This document shows positions 9,902 through 19,300 of a DNA stretch of 64,000 nucleotides, piece after piece; position 1 is the stretch's first letter, and each line of letters starts with the position of its first letter. The notes beneath the pieces were generated by a model that searched no databases, was not told the origin of the DNA, and saw nothing but the letters and a program-made list of their open reading frames with translations. The translations under genes were made by a program, and so were the position numbers. Origin of the DNA: Frigoribacterium sp. ACAM 257 (GTDB taxonomy: Bacteria > Actinomycetota > Actinomycetes > Actinomycetales > Microbacteriaceae); assembly GCF_007954365.1 (NCBI RefSeq), contig NZ_VOLO01000001.1, positions 1,240,001 through 1,304,000 on the forward strand. The letters run 5' to 3'.

Positions 9902-11359
9902 TCAGTCGGCGAGGTCCGTGACGCGCGGTGCCCGGATCTGGGCGAGGGCCTCGTCGAGGCCACCGCGGGCCGGACTCACGACCGGCAGCTCGGCTCCCAC
10001 GTGCACCGTGCCGGCGAGCGACCGCGTGTAGCGCAGGGTACGGGTGCTCGGGCCGCGGTTCGCCCGGCGGTCGCCGGCCTGCTCGATCCGGGCCGCGGCC
10101 CGCTCGGCACGGGCCGAGAGCACGGCGACGCGGCCCTCGATCCGGTCGAGCTCGAGGTGCAGCTTGCTGTCGCGCCGATGGGCCTTCCGCAGGTGCCGCC
10201 CGAGGTGCAGGAGGCGGTCGGTCGCGCTCGTGCCGTCGCGCAGCTCCGTCCGGTAGATCAGGTGCCCGATGCCGGCCATGACCACGCCGATCGCGACGCC
10301 GAGCAGCAGCGCCAGGGGCAGTGGCGCCCCCGACACGAGGGCATCGTCGACGATCCGCACGCCGATCAGGATGCCGGGCAGCACGGTCAGCACGTGCACG
10401 AAGACGAGCTGCAGCCGGAGCTGCGCCGCGCCGTCGGGCACGACGACCTCGCCGGAGTCGTCCTTGTGCGCCCGGTGGGCGTGCCCGAAGTGGTGCAGGG
10501 CGTAGGCGACCCCGAGCGTGAAGAGCAGCGCGAAGACGATCGACGTCGTGAACGCGATCGGGTCGGTCGCCGGCATGAACACGTCGACGTTCAGCACCCG
10601 GGACATGAAGTAGGCGAACAGCGCGAAGTCCGCGAGCACGAAGAAGAGCAGGAGGCGCTTGCGGGCCCGCGACTCGGTGCGGTGCTTCTCCGAGCCCGAG
10701 TCGAGCGACTCCTCGATCGCGATCGACAGCCGGTCCGTTGTCGCCTGGGCCTCGTCGCGGGTCACCGTGCGACCGGTCGTGTCGACGATCGGCTCGTCCC
10801 CCGAGCGCTCGAGGCGCCGGAGCACCTCGCGGTGCCGTGAGCTGAGCGCGGTCAGGCGCCTGGCCGCCGGGTCGAGCGCCTGCCGCGTGCGACGAGCCAG
10901 CCACCGCTCGGCCGCGACCTCGGTGCGGAGCCGGAGCGCCGCCTCCAGCGGGGTGTGGTCGTCCACGCCTTCTGGCAGGTCGGCGCGCAGGCGCTCGTCG
11001 TGCAGGCGAGGGGCGGTCGCGACGTGGCGCGCCGGGATCGGCCCGAGACCGATGACCGAGAGCGCGAGGTCGCTGCCGGGGAGCTTCTCGACGGCACGGG
11101 GACGCGGGGCCGTGCCCGCCGAGCGAGGCGCCGGGAGCGGCGACCCGGGCGAGAACGGCTCGTGCACCGGCCGGACGTCCGAACGAGTCGCTGCCGGAAC
11201 GGCCGACGCCACAGGAGCGGCCGGCCACACGTCGAGGCGGTCCGTCGCGCGGGCGTCGGAGGACGATGCAGGCCAGCCGTCGAGACGCTCGGTGACCTGG
11301 TCGTCAGGGCGCGAGTCGGGGCGGGTGTCGGGACGGGAGTCGGGGCGGGTGTCGGTCAT
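9902..11359 (-). CDS. Four-helix membrane protein paired with OmpA-type lipoprotein
   Basis: 485 residues, family not recognised. Order: a repetitive N-terminus of Asp-x-Arg-Pro-Asp units (1-20), a long Pro/Arg-rich disordered region to about 95, a helical charged region, four hydrophobic segments in two pairs (about 228-275 and 305-365) with charged Lys/His-rich loops, then a C-terminal coiled coil (about 385-430). Termini are probably cytoplasmic. The ATG overlaps the stop of the upstream lipoprotein gene by four bases, so the two are translated together and likely act together in the envelope. The N-terminal repeats come from a tandem DNA repeat at about 11300-11356. Function unknown. Confidence 0.65.
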   Translation of the reverse strand: MTDTRPDSRPDTRPDSRPDDQVTERLDGWPASSSDARATDRLDVWPAAPVASAVPAATRSDVRPVHEPFSPGSPLPAPRSAGTAPRPRAVEKLPGSDLALSVIGLGPIPARHVATAPRLHDERLRADLPEGVDDHTPLEAALRLRTEVAAERWLARRTRQALDPAARRLTALSSRHREVLRRLERSGDEPIVDTTGRTVTRDEAQATTDRLSIAIEESLDSGSEKHRTESRARKRLLLFFVLADFALFAYFMSRVLNVDVFMPATDPIAFTTSIVFALLFTLGVAYALHHFGHAHRAHKDDSGEVVVPDGAAQLRLQLVFVHVLTVLPGILIGVRIVDDALVSGAPLPLALLLGVAIGVVMAGIGHLIYRTELRDGTSATDRLLHLGRHLRKAHRRDSKLHLELDRIEGRVAVLSARAERAAARIEQAGDRRANRGPSTRTLRYTRSLAGTVHVGAELPVVSPARGGLDEALAQIRAPRVTDLAD

Positions 11360-12582
11360 GACGCGGTGTCCTCACTGCGGAAGGTGATCTCGACGCGGCG
11401 GTTCTGCGCCGCGAGCTGGTCGTCGAAGACGCCGCCGGGCAGGTCGTCGACGACGGGGTCGGCGTCTCCGCGACCCACGACGTCGCCGAGCGTCCCGGCG
11501 GGAGCACCGAGACGCACGAGTGCGTCGTGCACCGCCTGTGCCCGGTCGAGGCTGAGCTGCTCGCCGTCGACGACCCCGGCACGGGTGTCGGCGGCGTGGC
11601 CGACGACGTCCGCCGTGACCCCGGACGGGCAGCGGCCGAGCTCGTCGGCGACGCCCTGCAGGGCCGTGTCGGCGGTCGAGCCGAGGTCGGCGGAGTCACC
11701 GCCGAAGAGCACGGCGGCCGACAGCACGAGCGGGGCGCTGCACGGCGTCGCGTCGCTCGTCACGGGAACGACGGGCACCGCCGAGGAGGCGATGGGCGCG
11801 TCCTGGGACGCGCCCGCTCCCCCGTCGGTGCAGCTCGTCGCCCCCGCGGCGTCGCAGATCGCGAGCCAGAGCTCGGACAGGCGGCTCGTGGACGAGATCG
11901 ACGGCGCAGGCTGCGATCCGGCCGTGCGGCCGAGGCCGACGAAGGTGACGGCGTGTCCGCCGAGGTCGGGCAGGGCGCCCTGGTCGGCCAGCGTCGAGGC
12001 GATCGCGGCAGGGTCGAACGACCAACCGAGCTGCCGCAGGTCGAGAGGATCGGCGGTCTGCACGCCGCTCGACACGACGACGATCGAGCCGCCGTCGTGC
12101 AGCGCAGCGGCGGAGGAGAGCACCGAGAGCAGGTCGAGGCCCTCGCCGCCCGCCGTGAGGCCGGCCACGTCGGTGCCGAGACCGTCAAGGGCGTCGGCGA
12201 CGGCCGCCTCCCTCTTGTCGGGGACCTGCTGCACCCGGTCGGCGGTCAGCATCGGCGTGAGGTCGTGGGACGACGCGGACGACGTGCCCTGCACGACGAC
12301 GTCGACGCTGCCCTCGGCAGGCTGGTGCGCCGCGAGGGCGTGGGCGGAGACGGCGTCGGCAGCTCCCGCGCCGAGCGAGGGCAGCGGCTCGGCGGAGGTG
12401 GCGGTGAAGCCGAGCACGAGCGGCTCCGGCGACTCGAGGGAGCAGCCGGCCAGGGTGGTGAGTGCGACGGCGGCTGCTGCCGCGGCCGCGACGGCGCGCG
12501 CGGCCGCGCGGCGGGCGGGTCGCGCGGCGGCCGGTCGGGGGCGGTTCGCGGGTCGCGGGGACGCGGAGGGTCGTGGGGTCAT
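11356..12582 (-). CDS. OmpA/MotB-domain lipoprotein
   Basis: 408 residues with an Arg/Ala-rich start, a hydrophobic signal and a lipobox (LTTLAGC, Cys about residue 47), so it is exported and lipid-anchored outside the membrane. Residues about 80-270 form an alpha/beta domain with VVVSSGVQTADP, resembling a von Willebrand A-like core by appearance only. The C-terminal 110 residues are an OmpA/MotB domain (LSLDRAQAVHDALVRLG and NRRVEITF), which in other proteins binds peptidoglycan. It is the first gene of a two-gene unit with the membrane protein at 9902. The arrangement suggests a wall-anchored envelope complex; no known system with this pair comes to mind. Confidence 0.72.
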   Translation of the reverse strand: MTPRPSASPRPANRPRPAAARPARRAAARAVAAAAAAAVALTTLAGCSLESPEPLVLGFTATSAEPLPSLGAGAADAVSAHALAAHQPAEGSVDVVVQGTSSASSHDLTPMLTADRVQQVPDKREAAVADALDGLGTDVAGLTAGGEGLDLLSVLSSAAALHDGGSIVVVSSGVQTADPLDLRQLGWSFDPAAIASTLADQGALPDLGGHAVTFVGLGRTAGSQPAPSISSTSRLSELWLAICDAAGATSCTDGGAGASQDAPIASSAVPVVPVTSDATPCSAPLVLSAAVLFGGDSADLGSTADTALQGVADELGRCPSGVTADVVGHAADTRAGVVDGEQLSLDRAQAVHDALVRLGAPAGTLGDVVGRGDADPVVDDLPGGVFDDQLAAQNRRVEITFRSEDTAS

Positions 12583-12835
12583 GGAGGGTCCTCTGGATCG
12601 CGCGGGGCAGGCCCGCTCGGGGACGACGAACGTCCGGAACTCGAGCGTAGGAACGGGCCGCTCCCCGCCGCAGCCTGCCGAGGGATGACCGGGACCCTCC
12701 TCCGGGATGAACCGCGCTCCTCCTCAGGTCGCGGCCGCCGCCTCCTCGGCTCGCCCACCGGCCGTCGCCGATGCTCCTCCTCCGCTCCGCGGTTCGTCCC
12801 TCGCACCGTCGGCCCGCGAGTCCGGCCCGACCCGT

Positions 12836-12905
12836 CGAGGGCGGGTCATCCGGGTCGAGGGCGGGTCGCCGCGGACCCGCCCTCGGCCCGGACTACCCGC
12901 CCTCG
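12836..12905. repeat. 70-bp nested palindrome, copy B
   Basis: Units CGAGGGCGGGT at 12836 and 12856, inverse units at 12875 and 12895. Same offsets as copies A and C; the spacers CATCCGGGT and AGTCCGGGC (read inverse) again nearly pair. Confidence 0.9.
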
Positions 12906-12948
12906 AGAGAACTGCACTGCGCGCGGCTGGATCGCGCCCGCAGATGCT

Positions 12949-12998
12949 CGAGGGCGGGTCGGTGGCGACCCGCCCTCGACGCAAGGGACCCGCCCTCG
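12949..12998. repeat. Partial member of the 70-bp palindrome family
   Basis: One forward unit CGAGGGCGGGT (12949) and two inverse units (12968, 12988). It lacks the outer forward unit, so it looks like a truncated or rearranged copy only 43 bases from copy B. Confidence 0.85.
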
Positions 12999-13035
12999 AC
13001 GGAACAGGGGCACGTGCGGCACGGAGCGGCGCGGC

Positions 13036-13134
13036 GGGTCAGGCGCCGAGACGGCCGGGCGGCGCGGCGGGTCAGGCGCCGAGACGGCCGGGCGGAGCGG
13101 CGGGTCAGGCACCGAGACGGCCGGGCGGCGCGGC
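13036..13134. repeat. 33-bp tandem repeat, three units, spanning a gene end
   Basis: Three head-to-tail units of 33 bp, nearly identical, beginning GGGTCAGGC. Each unit includes a stop codon for the minus-strand regulator gene, so the last residues plus stop of that gene are present three times. The unit length is a multiple of three. Confidence 0.9.
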
Positions 13135-13752
13135 GCGCACGTGCATCCGCTCGCCCTGGCGGCCGAACAGGCTGAGGAACTCGACGGCTCCGGGCCCGAC
13201 CCGGCCGAACCAGTGCGGCGTGCGCGTGTCGAACTCCGCCGCCTCCCCCGCCGGCAGCACGAGGTCGTGCTCGCCGAGCACGAGACGCAGGCGTCCGCGC
13301 AGCACGTAGAGCCACTCGTAGCCCTCGTGCACCCGAGGATCCGGCTCGCCGGTCGGCACGTCCGCCTCGATGAGGTGCTTGAACGCCTGCAGCCCCCCGC
13401 CGCCGCGCGACAGGGGGACGATCGTCTGGCCGTGCATCGTGACGGGCCGCAGGTGGATCCGCGGGTCGCCGGTCTCGGGCGCCCCGACGAGCTCGTCGAG
13501 CGGCACGCCGTGCGCGCGGGCGAGCGGCAGCAGCAGCTCGAGCGCCGGCCGCCGCTGGCCCGACTCGAGCCGCGACAGGGTGCTCACCGAGATGCCGGTC
13601 GTCTCGGCCAGCTGCGACAGGGTGCGACCGCTCGTGGCCCGCAGCGCGCGCAGCCGGGGGCCGACCCCCGCGAGCACGTCGTCGGTCGAGGCGTCGCCCC
13701 CCTCGTCTGATGCGCCGGAAGGGCCGCGGGAGCGCTGACGATCGTGTGCCAT
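13105..13752 (-). CDS. XRE-type regulator with cupin sensor domain
   Basis: 215 residues: a low-complexity Ser/Gly/Asp-rich start, a helix-turn-helix of the XRE class (about residues 33-85, with LSQLAETTGISVSTLSRLE), and a C-terminal cupin domain (about 120-205, EGYEWLYVLRGRLRLVLGE). This is the layout of dual-domain regulators that sense a small molecule with the cupin. It is divergent from the flavoenzyme gene at 13834 with 81 bases between starts, so control of that gene is likely. ATG 13752 is chosen over upstream ATGs because CAAGAT lies 6 bases before it. The 3' end sits in a 33-bp tandem repeat. Confidence 0.85.
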   Translation of the reverse strand: MAHDRQRSRGPSGASDEGGDASTDDVLAGVGPRLRALRATSGRTLSQLAETTGISVSTLSRLESGQRRPALELLLPLARAHGVPLDELVGAPETGDPRIHLRPVTMHGQTIVPLSRGGGGLQAFKHLIEADVPTGEPDPRVHEGYEWLYVLRGRLRLVLGEHDLVLPAGEAAEFDTRTPHWFGRVGPGAVEFLSLFGRQGERMHVRAAPPGRLGA

Positions 13753-13758
13753 GCCGTG

Positions 13759-13764
13759 ATCTTG
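13759..13764 (-). promoter_or_regulatory. -10 box CAAGAT for a leaderless start at 13752
   Basis: CAAGAT ends 6 bases before the regulator ATG on the minus strand and supports this start over the ATGs further upstream. Confidence 0.45.
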
Positions 13765-13833
13765 CCACATCAGCAACAGGGCTTGCAGGTCGGGGAGGTG
13801 CGGGTCGAGCATGATCTCAGGAGGTCACCCACC

Positions 13834-15006
13834 ATGACGAACGCCCTGCAGTCCCCCCTCGACTCCCCCGCCGACGCCGGCCCACCCGCTGTCGACGACA
13901 CGACCGCGGCACACTACGACGTGGTCGTGGTCGGAGGCGGCGCCGCCGGCCTCAGCGCCGGTCTCACCCTCGCCCGTGCGCGCCGCCGCGTGCTCGTCGT
14001 CGACGCCGGCGAGCCGCGCAACGCCCCCGCCGAGGGCGTGCACGGCTTCCTCACCCGCGACGGCATCGCCCCGCGCGACCTCACTCGACTCGGCCGCGCC
14101 GAGGTCGAGCACGTGGGCGGCGACGTCGTCGACGGGACCGTGACGCGACTGGAGCGGACCGGCGGCGACCCTGTCGACGCCTCGGACTCCGCCGGGACGC
14201 CGACCGCGGGGGCGAGCGCAGGAGGCGCCTCCTCGTTCACCGTCTCGCTCACGACACGGGGCGGCAACGTGCGCGTCGTCCGGGCCCGACGAGTCGTCGT
14301 GACGACCGGCCTCACGGACGAGCTGCCCCAGGTGGACGGCCTCGCCGAGCGCTGGGGCCGCGACGTCGTGCACTGCCCGTACTGCCACGGCTGGGAGATC
14401 CGCGACCAGGTGATAGGCGTGCTCAGCACGACCCCGTTCGCCGTGCACCAGGCGATGATGTTCCGACAGTGGAGCGACCGCGTGACCCTCTTCGTGCACG
14501 AGGCGCCCGAGCCGTCCGACGACGAGTGGGAGCGGCTGGCCGCCCGAGGCATCCAGGTCGTGACGGGCCGCGTCCGGTCGCTGCGGGTCGAGGGCGACGC
14601 GCTCACCGGCGTCGTCGTCGACGGCGCCCCCGTCGTGCCGGTCGACGCACTGGCCGTCGCCGCGCTCGTGCGCCCGAACGGCGACCTGCTCGAGCCGCTC
14701 GGCATGGTGCACGAGCCGCACCCGATGGGGCTGGGGACCGTGATCGCCTCGGACCCGTCGACCGGGGCCACGACCGTGCCGGGGCTGTACCTGGCCGGCA
14801 ACGTCGCCGACGCGCGGATGCAGGTGGTCACGGCCGCCGCCTCCGGCGTGGGGATCGCGGTCTCGGTCAACATGGACCTCATCACCGAGGACACCGACCT
14901 CGCCGTGGCGGAGCGACGCCGGCCGTTCGGCGTCCGCGCCGAGGCGGAGAACACGACCAGGGTGCTCGGCGACCGCCGGCACGGACTCGAGGGAGCACGA
15001 CGATGA
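13834..15006 (+). CDS. Thioredoxin-reductase-like FAD/NAD(P) oxidoreductase
   Basis: 390 residues. The FAD-binding VVVVGGGAAGLSAG is near residue 30, a Cys-x-x-Cys pair in HCPYCHGWE near 180, and the second FAD motif LYLAGNVAD near 320. This matches the short thioredoxin-reductase-like flavoproteins, though the NADPH motif is poorly visible and a 25-residue Gly/Ala/Ser insertion interrupts the first domain. The start ATG has AGGAGG 9 bases before it. The gene overlaps the methyltransferase by four bases, a pairing common in actinobacteria, and is divergent from the XRE-cupin regulator that probably controls both. Substrate unknown. Confidence 0.85.
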   Translation: MTNALQSPLDSPADAGPPAVDDTTAAHYDVVVVGGGAAGLSAGLTLARARRRVLVVDAGEPRNAPAEGVHGFLTRDGIAPRDLTRLGRAEVEHVGGDVVDGTVTRLERTGGDPVDASDSAGTPTAGASAGGASSFTVSLTTRGGNVRVVRARRVVVTTGLTDELPQVDGLAERWGRDVVHCPYCHGWEIRDQVIGVLSTTPFAVHQAMMFRQWSDRVTLFVHEAPEPSDDEWERLAARGIQVVTGRVRSLRVEGDALTGVVVDGAPVVPVDALAVAALVRPNGDLLEPLGMVHEPHPMGLGTVIASDPSTGATTVPGLYLAGNVADARMQVVTAAASGVGIAVSVNMDLITEDTDLAVAERRRPFGVRAEAENTTRVLGDRRHGLEGARR

Positions 15007-15722
15007 CGCAGACGACCGGGCAGCACCCGCACGACGAGGACCAGCCGGGGCACGTGCACGCACACGGAGGAGACCGCCACTCGCAGCACGCCTCGGAGGA
15101 GTGGGGCCGCGACTACTGGGAGGACCGCTACTCGGCCCCCGGCCTCCAGTGGAGCGGGCGTGCGAACCCCGTCCTCGTCGACGAGGCGAGCGGACTCGAG
15201 CCGGGTCGCGTGCTCGACGTCGGCAGCGGCGAGGGCGGCGACGCGATCTGGCTCGCGGGCCGCGGCTGGCAGGTGACCGCGATCGACATCGCGCAGGCAG
15301 CGCTGGACAAAGCGGCGGCCCGGGCGGCCGAGGTCGACGAGGAGGCGGCGGCCCGGATCACCTGGGAGCAGCACGACCTCGCCGAGTGGGCTCCCGCACC
15401 GGGGTCGGTCGACCTCGTGTCGTCGCAGTTCATGCACCTCGCCGACCCGGTGCGCGCCGCGTTGTTCCGGTCGCTGGCGGCGGCGGTGGCTCCCGGCGGG
15501 ACCCTGCTCGTCGTCGGGCACGACGTGTCCGACCTGGCCGCGGGGGCCGGTCGCCACGGCAAGGAGGAGCTGATGTTCACGATCGAGGACGTGCTCGCGG
15601 CCGTCCCCGACGACGGCTGGACCGTCGAGGTGGCCGAGTCGCGGGCGCGGCAGGTCCCCGCGGCGGACGGCGGGACCACCACGGTGCGCGACGTGGTCGT
15701 CAAGGCGACCCGCGCCTCCTAG
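15003..15722 (+). CDS. Class I SAM-dependent methyltransferase
   Basis: 239 residues. After a His-rich start (about 8-28, possibly metal binding) comes the motif EEWGRDYWEDRYSAPGLQWSG, then SAM-binding motif I VLDVGSGEGGDAIWLA (about residue 70) and motif II (VTAIDIAQ). This is the Rossmann methyltransferase type that follows thioredoxin-reductase-like genes in actinobacteria; the acceptor is unknown. ATG 15003 overlaps the upstream stop (ATGA), so translation is coupled. The last four codons before the stop are part of an exact 13-mer copy of the repeated motif (15708-15720). Confidence 0.85.
   Translation: MTQTTGQHPHDEDQPGHVHAHGGDRHSQHASEEWGRDYWEDRYSAPGLQWSGRANPVLVDEASGLEPGRVLDVGSGEGGDAIWLAGRGWQVTAIDIAQAALDKAAARAAEVDEEAAARITWEQHDLAEWAPAPGSVDLVSSQFMHLADPVRAALFRSLAAAVAPGGTLLVVGHDVSDLAAGAGRHGKEELMFTIEDVLAAVPDDGWTVEVAESRARQVPAADGGTTTVRDVVVKATRAS
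15709..15720 (+). repeat. Repeated 12-mer CCCGCGCCTCCT, copy 2
   Basis: Exact copy at the very end of the methyltransferase gene; its last T is the first base of the TAG stop. The full 13-mer with leading A is present. Confidence 0.85.
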
Positions 15723-15749
15723 TCCGCAGCCCCGTGGCGCCGAGCGGGG

Positions 15750-16199
15750 TCAGCGGCGGCGGCGCAGGCGGTCGAGCACGACGCGGCGGTCGCGCCAGGC
15801 GCCCGTCGACCAGAGCGAGACGAACACGAGCAGCGGCTGGAACGGGAGGCGCAGCCAGCGCTTCGCGTCGGTGTCGAGGCCGAAGGCGCTCGTCCGGGTC
15901 ACGAGCTGCGAGATGTTGCCCGGGAAGATCGCGACGAAGAACGCCGCCGCGACGAGTCCGACGGCCACGCGCCAGCGACCGAGCGCGATCAGCGAGCTGC
16001 CGAGCGCGATCTCGACGACGCCCGAGGCGAGCACGACCGCGTCGTCGTCGATCGGCAGCCACTCGGGCACCTGCGCCTGGAAGTCGTCCCGCGCGAAGCT
16101 GAGGTGGCTGGCGCCGGCGAAGACGAGCACGGCTCCCAGCAGGAGGCGGGCGACGGTCCGCGGGACGGACACGGGACGGGCTGTGGTGCGCTTCGACAT
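15750..16199 (-). CDS. DoxX-family membrane protein
   Basis: 149 residues with four hydrophobic helices and the DoxX-family features LLLGAVLVFAGASHLSFAR near the start and WLPIDDDAVVLASGVVEIALG in the second quarter. DoxX-like proteins are small inner-membrane proteins linked to quinone or oxidative chemistry; the exact role of this subgroup is unknown. ATG 16199 is chosen because CAGACT lies 6 bases before it and the upstream extension has no similarity to the family. It is convergent with the methyltransferase gene (27 bases apart). Confidence 0.82.
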   Translation of the reverse strand: MSKRTTARPVSVPRTVARLLLGAVLVFAGASHLSFARDDFQAQVPEWLPIDDDAVVLASGVVEIALGSSLIALGRWRVAVGLVAAAFFVAIFPGNISQLVTRTSAFGLDTDAKRWLRLPFQPLLVFVSLWSTGAWRDRRVVLDRLRRRR

Positions 16200-16205
16200 C
16201 CGACC

Positions 16206-16211
16206 AGTCTG
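16206..16211 (-). promoter_or_regulatory. -10-like box CAGACT for a leaderless start at 16199
   Basis: CAGACT ends 6 bases before the ATG. It departs from TANNNT in the first base but keeps A in second and T in sixth place. Confidence 0.35.
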
Positions 16212-16226
16212 CTCCTGCCGGGGACA

Positions 16227-16284
16227 CCGAGTGGTCGGTTCCGGTCGTTCCGTGCTGCACGGATGACCAGAACTGACCACTCGG
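16227..16284. repeat. 58-bp imperfect hairpin behind the lac operon
   Basis: Arms begin CCGAGTGGTC and end GACCACTCGG and pair over about 26 bases with a handful of mismatches around a GCTGC loop. It lies 50 bases beyond the lacZ stop and may end or protect that transcript. No second copy was seen in the window. Confidence 0.8.
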
Positions 16285-16292
16285 CGGGCTAG

Positions 16293-16334
16293 GGCCGAGG
16301 CCCAGGCCCAGGCCCAGGCCGAGGCCCAGGCCCC
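16293..16334. repeat. GGCCCA/GGCCGA hexanucleotide repeat
   Basis: Seven imperfect six-base units fill the space right behind the lacZ stop codon. No function is apparent. Confidence 0.8.
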
Positions 16335-19300
16335 CTAGCCGAGCGCGGTGAGCCGCAGCCGCATCGACCGCGCCGACGGCCGCAGCACGTGCGGCGCCGA
16401 CACGTCGGGCCCGCAGGCCCGTGAGCCGAGCCCGTTCTGCGCCGCGTCGAGCCACAGGTAGGTGTGGTCGGGCTCGGGCAGCTCGTGCGGGTGGCGGGCG
16501 GCGTCGACCTGCTGGGCGGTGTGCCGACGCAGCGTGAAGCCCGGCAGGCGGCCGAGCTCGTCGCCGACGGCGTCGACCCGCAGCCAGTCGCGGCCGTCGG
16601 CGGCGGTCAGGTCGAGGCTGCGGAGGTCGCTGCGGTGGCCGCTCTCCTGCGGGCGGGCGTACTCGACGACGAGGTCGTCGACGGCCGCCGTGTACCGGCC
16701 GACGACCGCGGCGTGCCGGCTGTCCGGATACGACTCGTGCGGGCCGGTGCCGAACCACGACGCGGTCGCGACGTCGGTCGGCAGGTCGAGGCGCACGCCG
16801 ACGCGCGGCCAGGAGGTGTCCCAGCCGGCCGTCGGCACGAGGTCGAGCGCCAGCCAGAGCTCGCCGCCCTCGAGCGACCAGCGCTCGTCGACGGTCACGG
16901 CCTGGCGGGCGTCGGCGGCGGCCCAGCGGGTGCGGACGTGCACCTGCGAGTCCGTCGCCGTGACCTGCTCCACCCTCGGCGTCATCCGGTCGAGGCCGAG
17001 CCGCAGCCAGGTGGTCTCGGCGCTCGGCAGCACCCCGACGAGGTACTGGTCGGCACGGTGCCGGTCGCGCATCACGTCGACGTCGCGGTCGCGCGGCACC
17101 CATCCGCGCCCCTGGTCGTTGTCCGTGGGCGCGCGCCAGAGCTCGAGCCGGGGCCCGTCGACGGGACGGCCGGCCAGGGTGACCAGACGTCCGTCGACGA
17201 ACGACGCCGGACCGAGGTCGAGTCGACCCGAGGAGGCGCCCGCCAGCCGGTCGCCGGCCGCACCGGGCACGCCGGGTCGCAGCGTCGACGGCGCGCGCCG
17301 CACCGCGGCGGCAGGCGTGAGCTCGAGCTGGGCGGTCGCGATCACGTGCCCCGCGGGCGCCCACTCGGCGTCCGCGGCCGTGACGACCCGCACCGTCGCC
17401 CAGGTCTCGCCCGAGGTCGCGACCGGCAGCCCGGGGACGGCCAGGACGACCGTCTCCCCCGCAGCGAGGGCGTCGTCGCCGACGCCGGCCACGGGGAGGT
17501 CGGCGACCAGCGCCTCCTCGCCGTCGTGCTCGACCGTCAGCCGGATCACCACGTCGGAGGCGTCGGCCGAGTGCCGCAGGTTGGCGACCGTCACGAGCGC
17601 CTCGGCCCCGTCGTCGGCACTCCCGGCCTCGCCGGCAGCCAGCGTCACGCGGATCGGCGCGACGACCTGCGCCCACTCGTACAGGCCGGGCGACGGGGTG
17701 TCGTCGCTGAGGACCATCCCGTCCATGACGAAGTTCGAGTCGTGCACGACCTCGCCGAAGTCGCCGCCGTAGGCGAAGAACTCGGTGCCGTCGGCGGTGC
17801 GGTGGCGCAGGCCGTGGTCGCGCCACTCCCAGACGAAGCCGCCGTGCAGCCGCGGGAACTCGTCGACCAGCGCCTCGTACTCGTCGATCGCGCCCGGGCC
17901 GTTGCCCATGGCGTGCACGTACTCGCAGAGGAGGAACGGCTTCGACCGCTGGCGTGCCGCCTCGGCGGGCGTGCAGCCGAGCAGCTGCACCGATTCGTCG
18001 CCGCTGCCGATGGCGCGCGTCTCGTCGACGAACGAGTACATCCGCGAGTAGACGTCGGTGTAGGCGCCGGTGTAGTCGCCCTCGTAGTGCACGGGGCGAC
18101 CGGTGTCGCGGGCGTGCGTCCACGCAGCCATCGCCGCGAGGTTGCGGCCGGTGCCGGCCTCGTTGCCGAGCGACCACATCACGATCGAGGGGTGGTTCTT
18201 GTCGCGCTCGACGGTGCGGACCATCCGGTCGACGTACGCGTCGTGCCAGGCCGCGTCGTCGCTCGGGTTCTCGGTCCAGGCGTCGCGCTCGAAGCCGTGC
18301 GTCTCGAGGTCGCACTCGAGCACGACCCAGAAGCCGAGCTCGTCCGCGAGGTCGAGGAGGCGCGGGTGCGGCGGGTAGTGCGACGTGCGGATCGCGTTCA
18401 CGTTGAACTGCTTCATCTGCAGCAGGTCGCGGCGTGCCCACTCCTCGTCGAAGACGCGCCCGCGGTCGGGGTGGGTCTCGTGCCGGTTGACGCCGTGGAA
18501 GACGACGCGGCGACCGTTGACCGTGAACAGGTCGCCGTCGATCCGCACGGTGCGGAAGCCGAGCCGGAGGGTGACGACCTCGGCGCCGTGGGCGCTCGAG
18601 ACCGTGGCGTCGTAGAGCCGGGGCGTCTCGGCCGACCAGGGCTCGACGCCCTCGGGCAGCTCGACGGGTGCGATGTCGGCGGCGGTCGCCCAGGTCACGT
18701 CGACGCCGAGCTCGGGCACCGCGAGGGTGACCGGGAACGAGTCCGGGGCGGCCGTGACCTCGGGGACGATCGTCGCGCCTCCTGCGGTCTCGCCCGCCGT
18801 GCCGTGCCAGGAGGTGCGCAGCCAGACGTCGTCGAGGCCGCCGACCGGGCGCGCCTGCAGCGTGACGCTGCGGAAGATGCCGGGCAGCCACCACTGGTCC
18901 TGGTCCTCGACGTAGCTCGAGGCCGACCACTGGTGCACGCGCACCGCGATCACGTTCTCGCCGGGGCGCACGGCGTCGGTGACGTCGAGCTCCTGGGCGA
19001 GGCGGCTGCCGACGCCGATGCCGACGTGCACGCCGTTGACCCAGACCGCGTACCGCGACTCGACGCCGTCGAACCGCAGCAGCACGCGCTCGGCGCCGTC
19101 GAACGAGTCCGGCAGGTCGAAGCGTCGGCGGTGGTCGCCGGTCGGGTTCGCGTCGGGCACGAACGGCGGCTCGGTCGGGAACGGGAACTGCACGTTCGTG
19201 TAGATCGGCGCGCCCCGCTCGCCGTCACCGGTCAGCACCCAGTGCGAGGGCACGGCGATCGACTGCCACGACGAGTCGTCGAGATCGGGGTCGCCCACGC

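Larger units (their letters stand above)
12583..13104. other. Repeat-rich spacer
   Basis: About 520 bases between two minus-strand genes, with no supported gene. It contains a complete 70-bp palindrome (12836-12905), a partial one (12949-12998) and the beginning of a 33-bp tandem repeat (13036-13134). The promoter of the lipoprotein gene should lie near 12600-12700. Confidence 0.7.

Noticed and set aside
12836-13134. Repeat cluster considered as a CRISPR array
   Set aside because: The units are nested inverted repeats with fixed, self-complementary spacers, followed by a gapless tandem repeat; there are no unique spacers and no cas genes.
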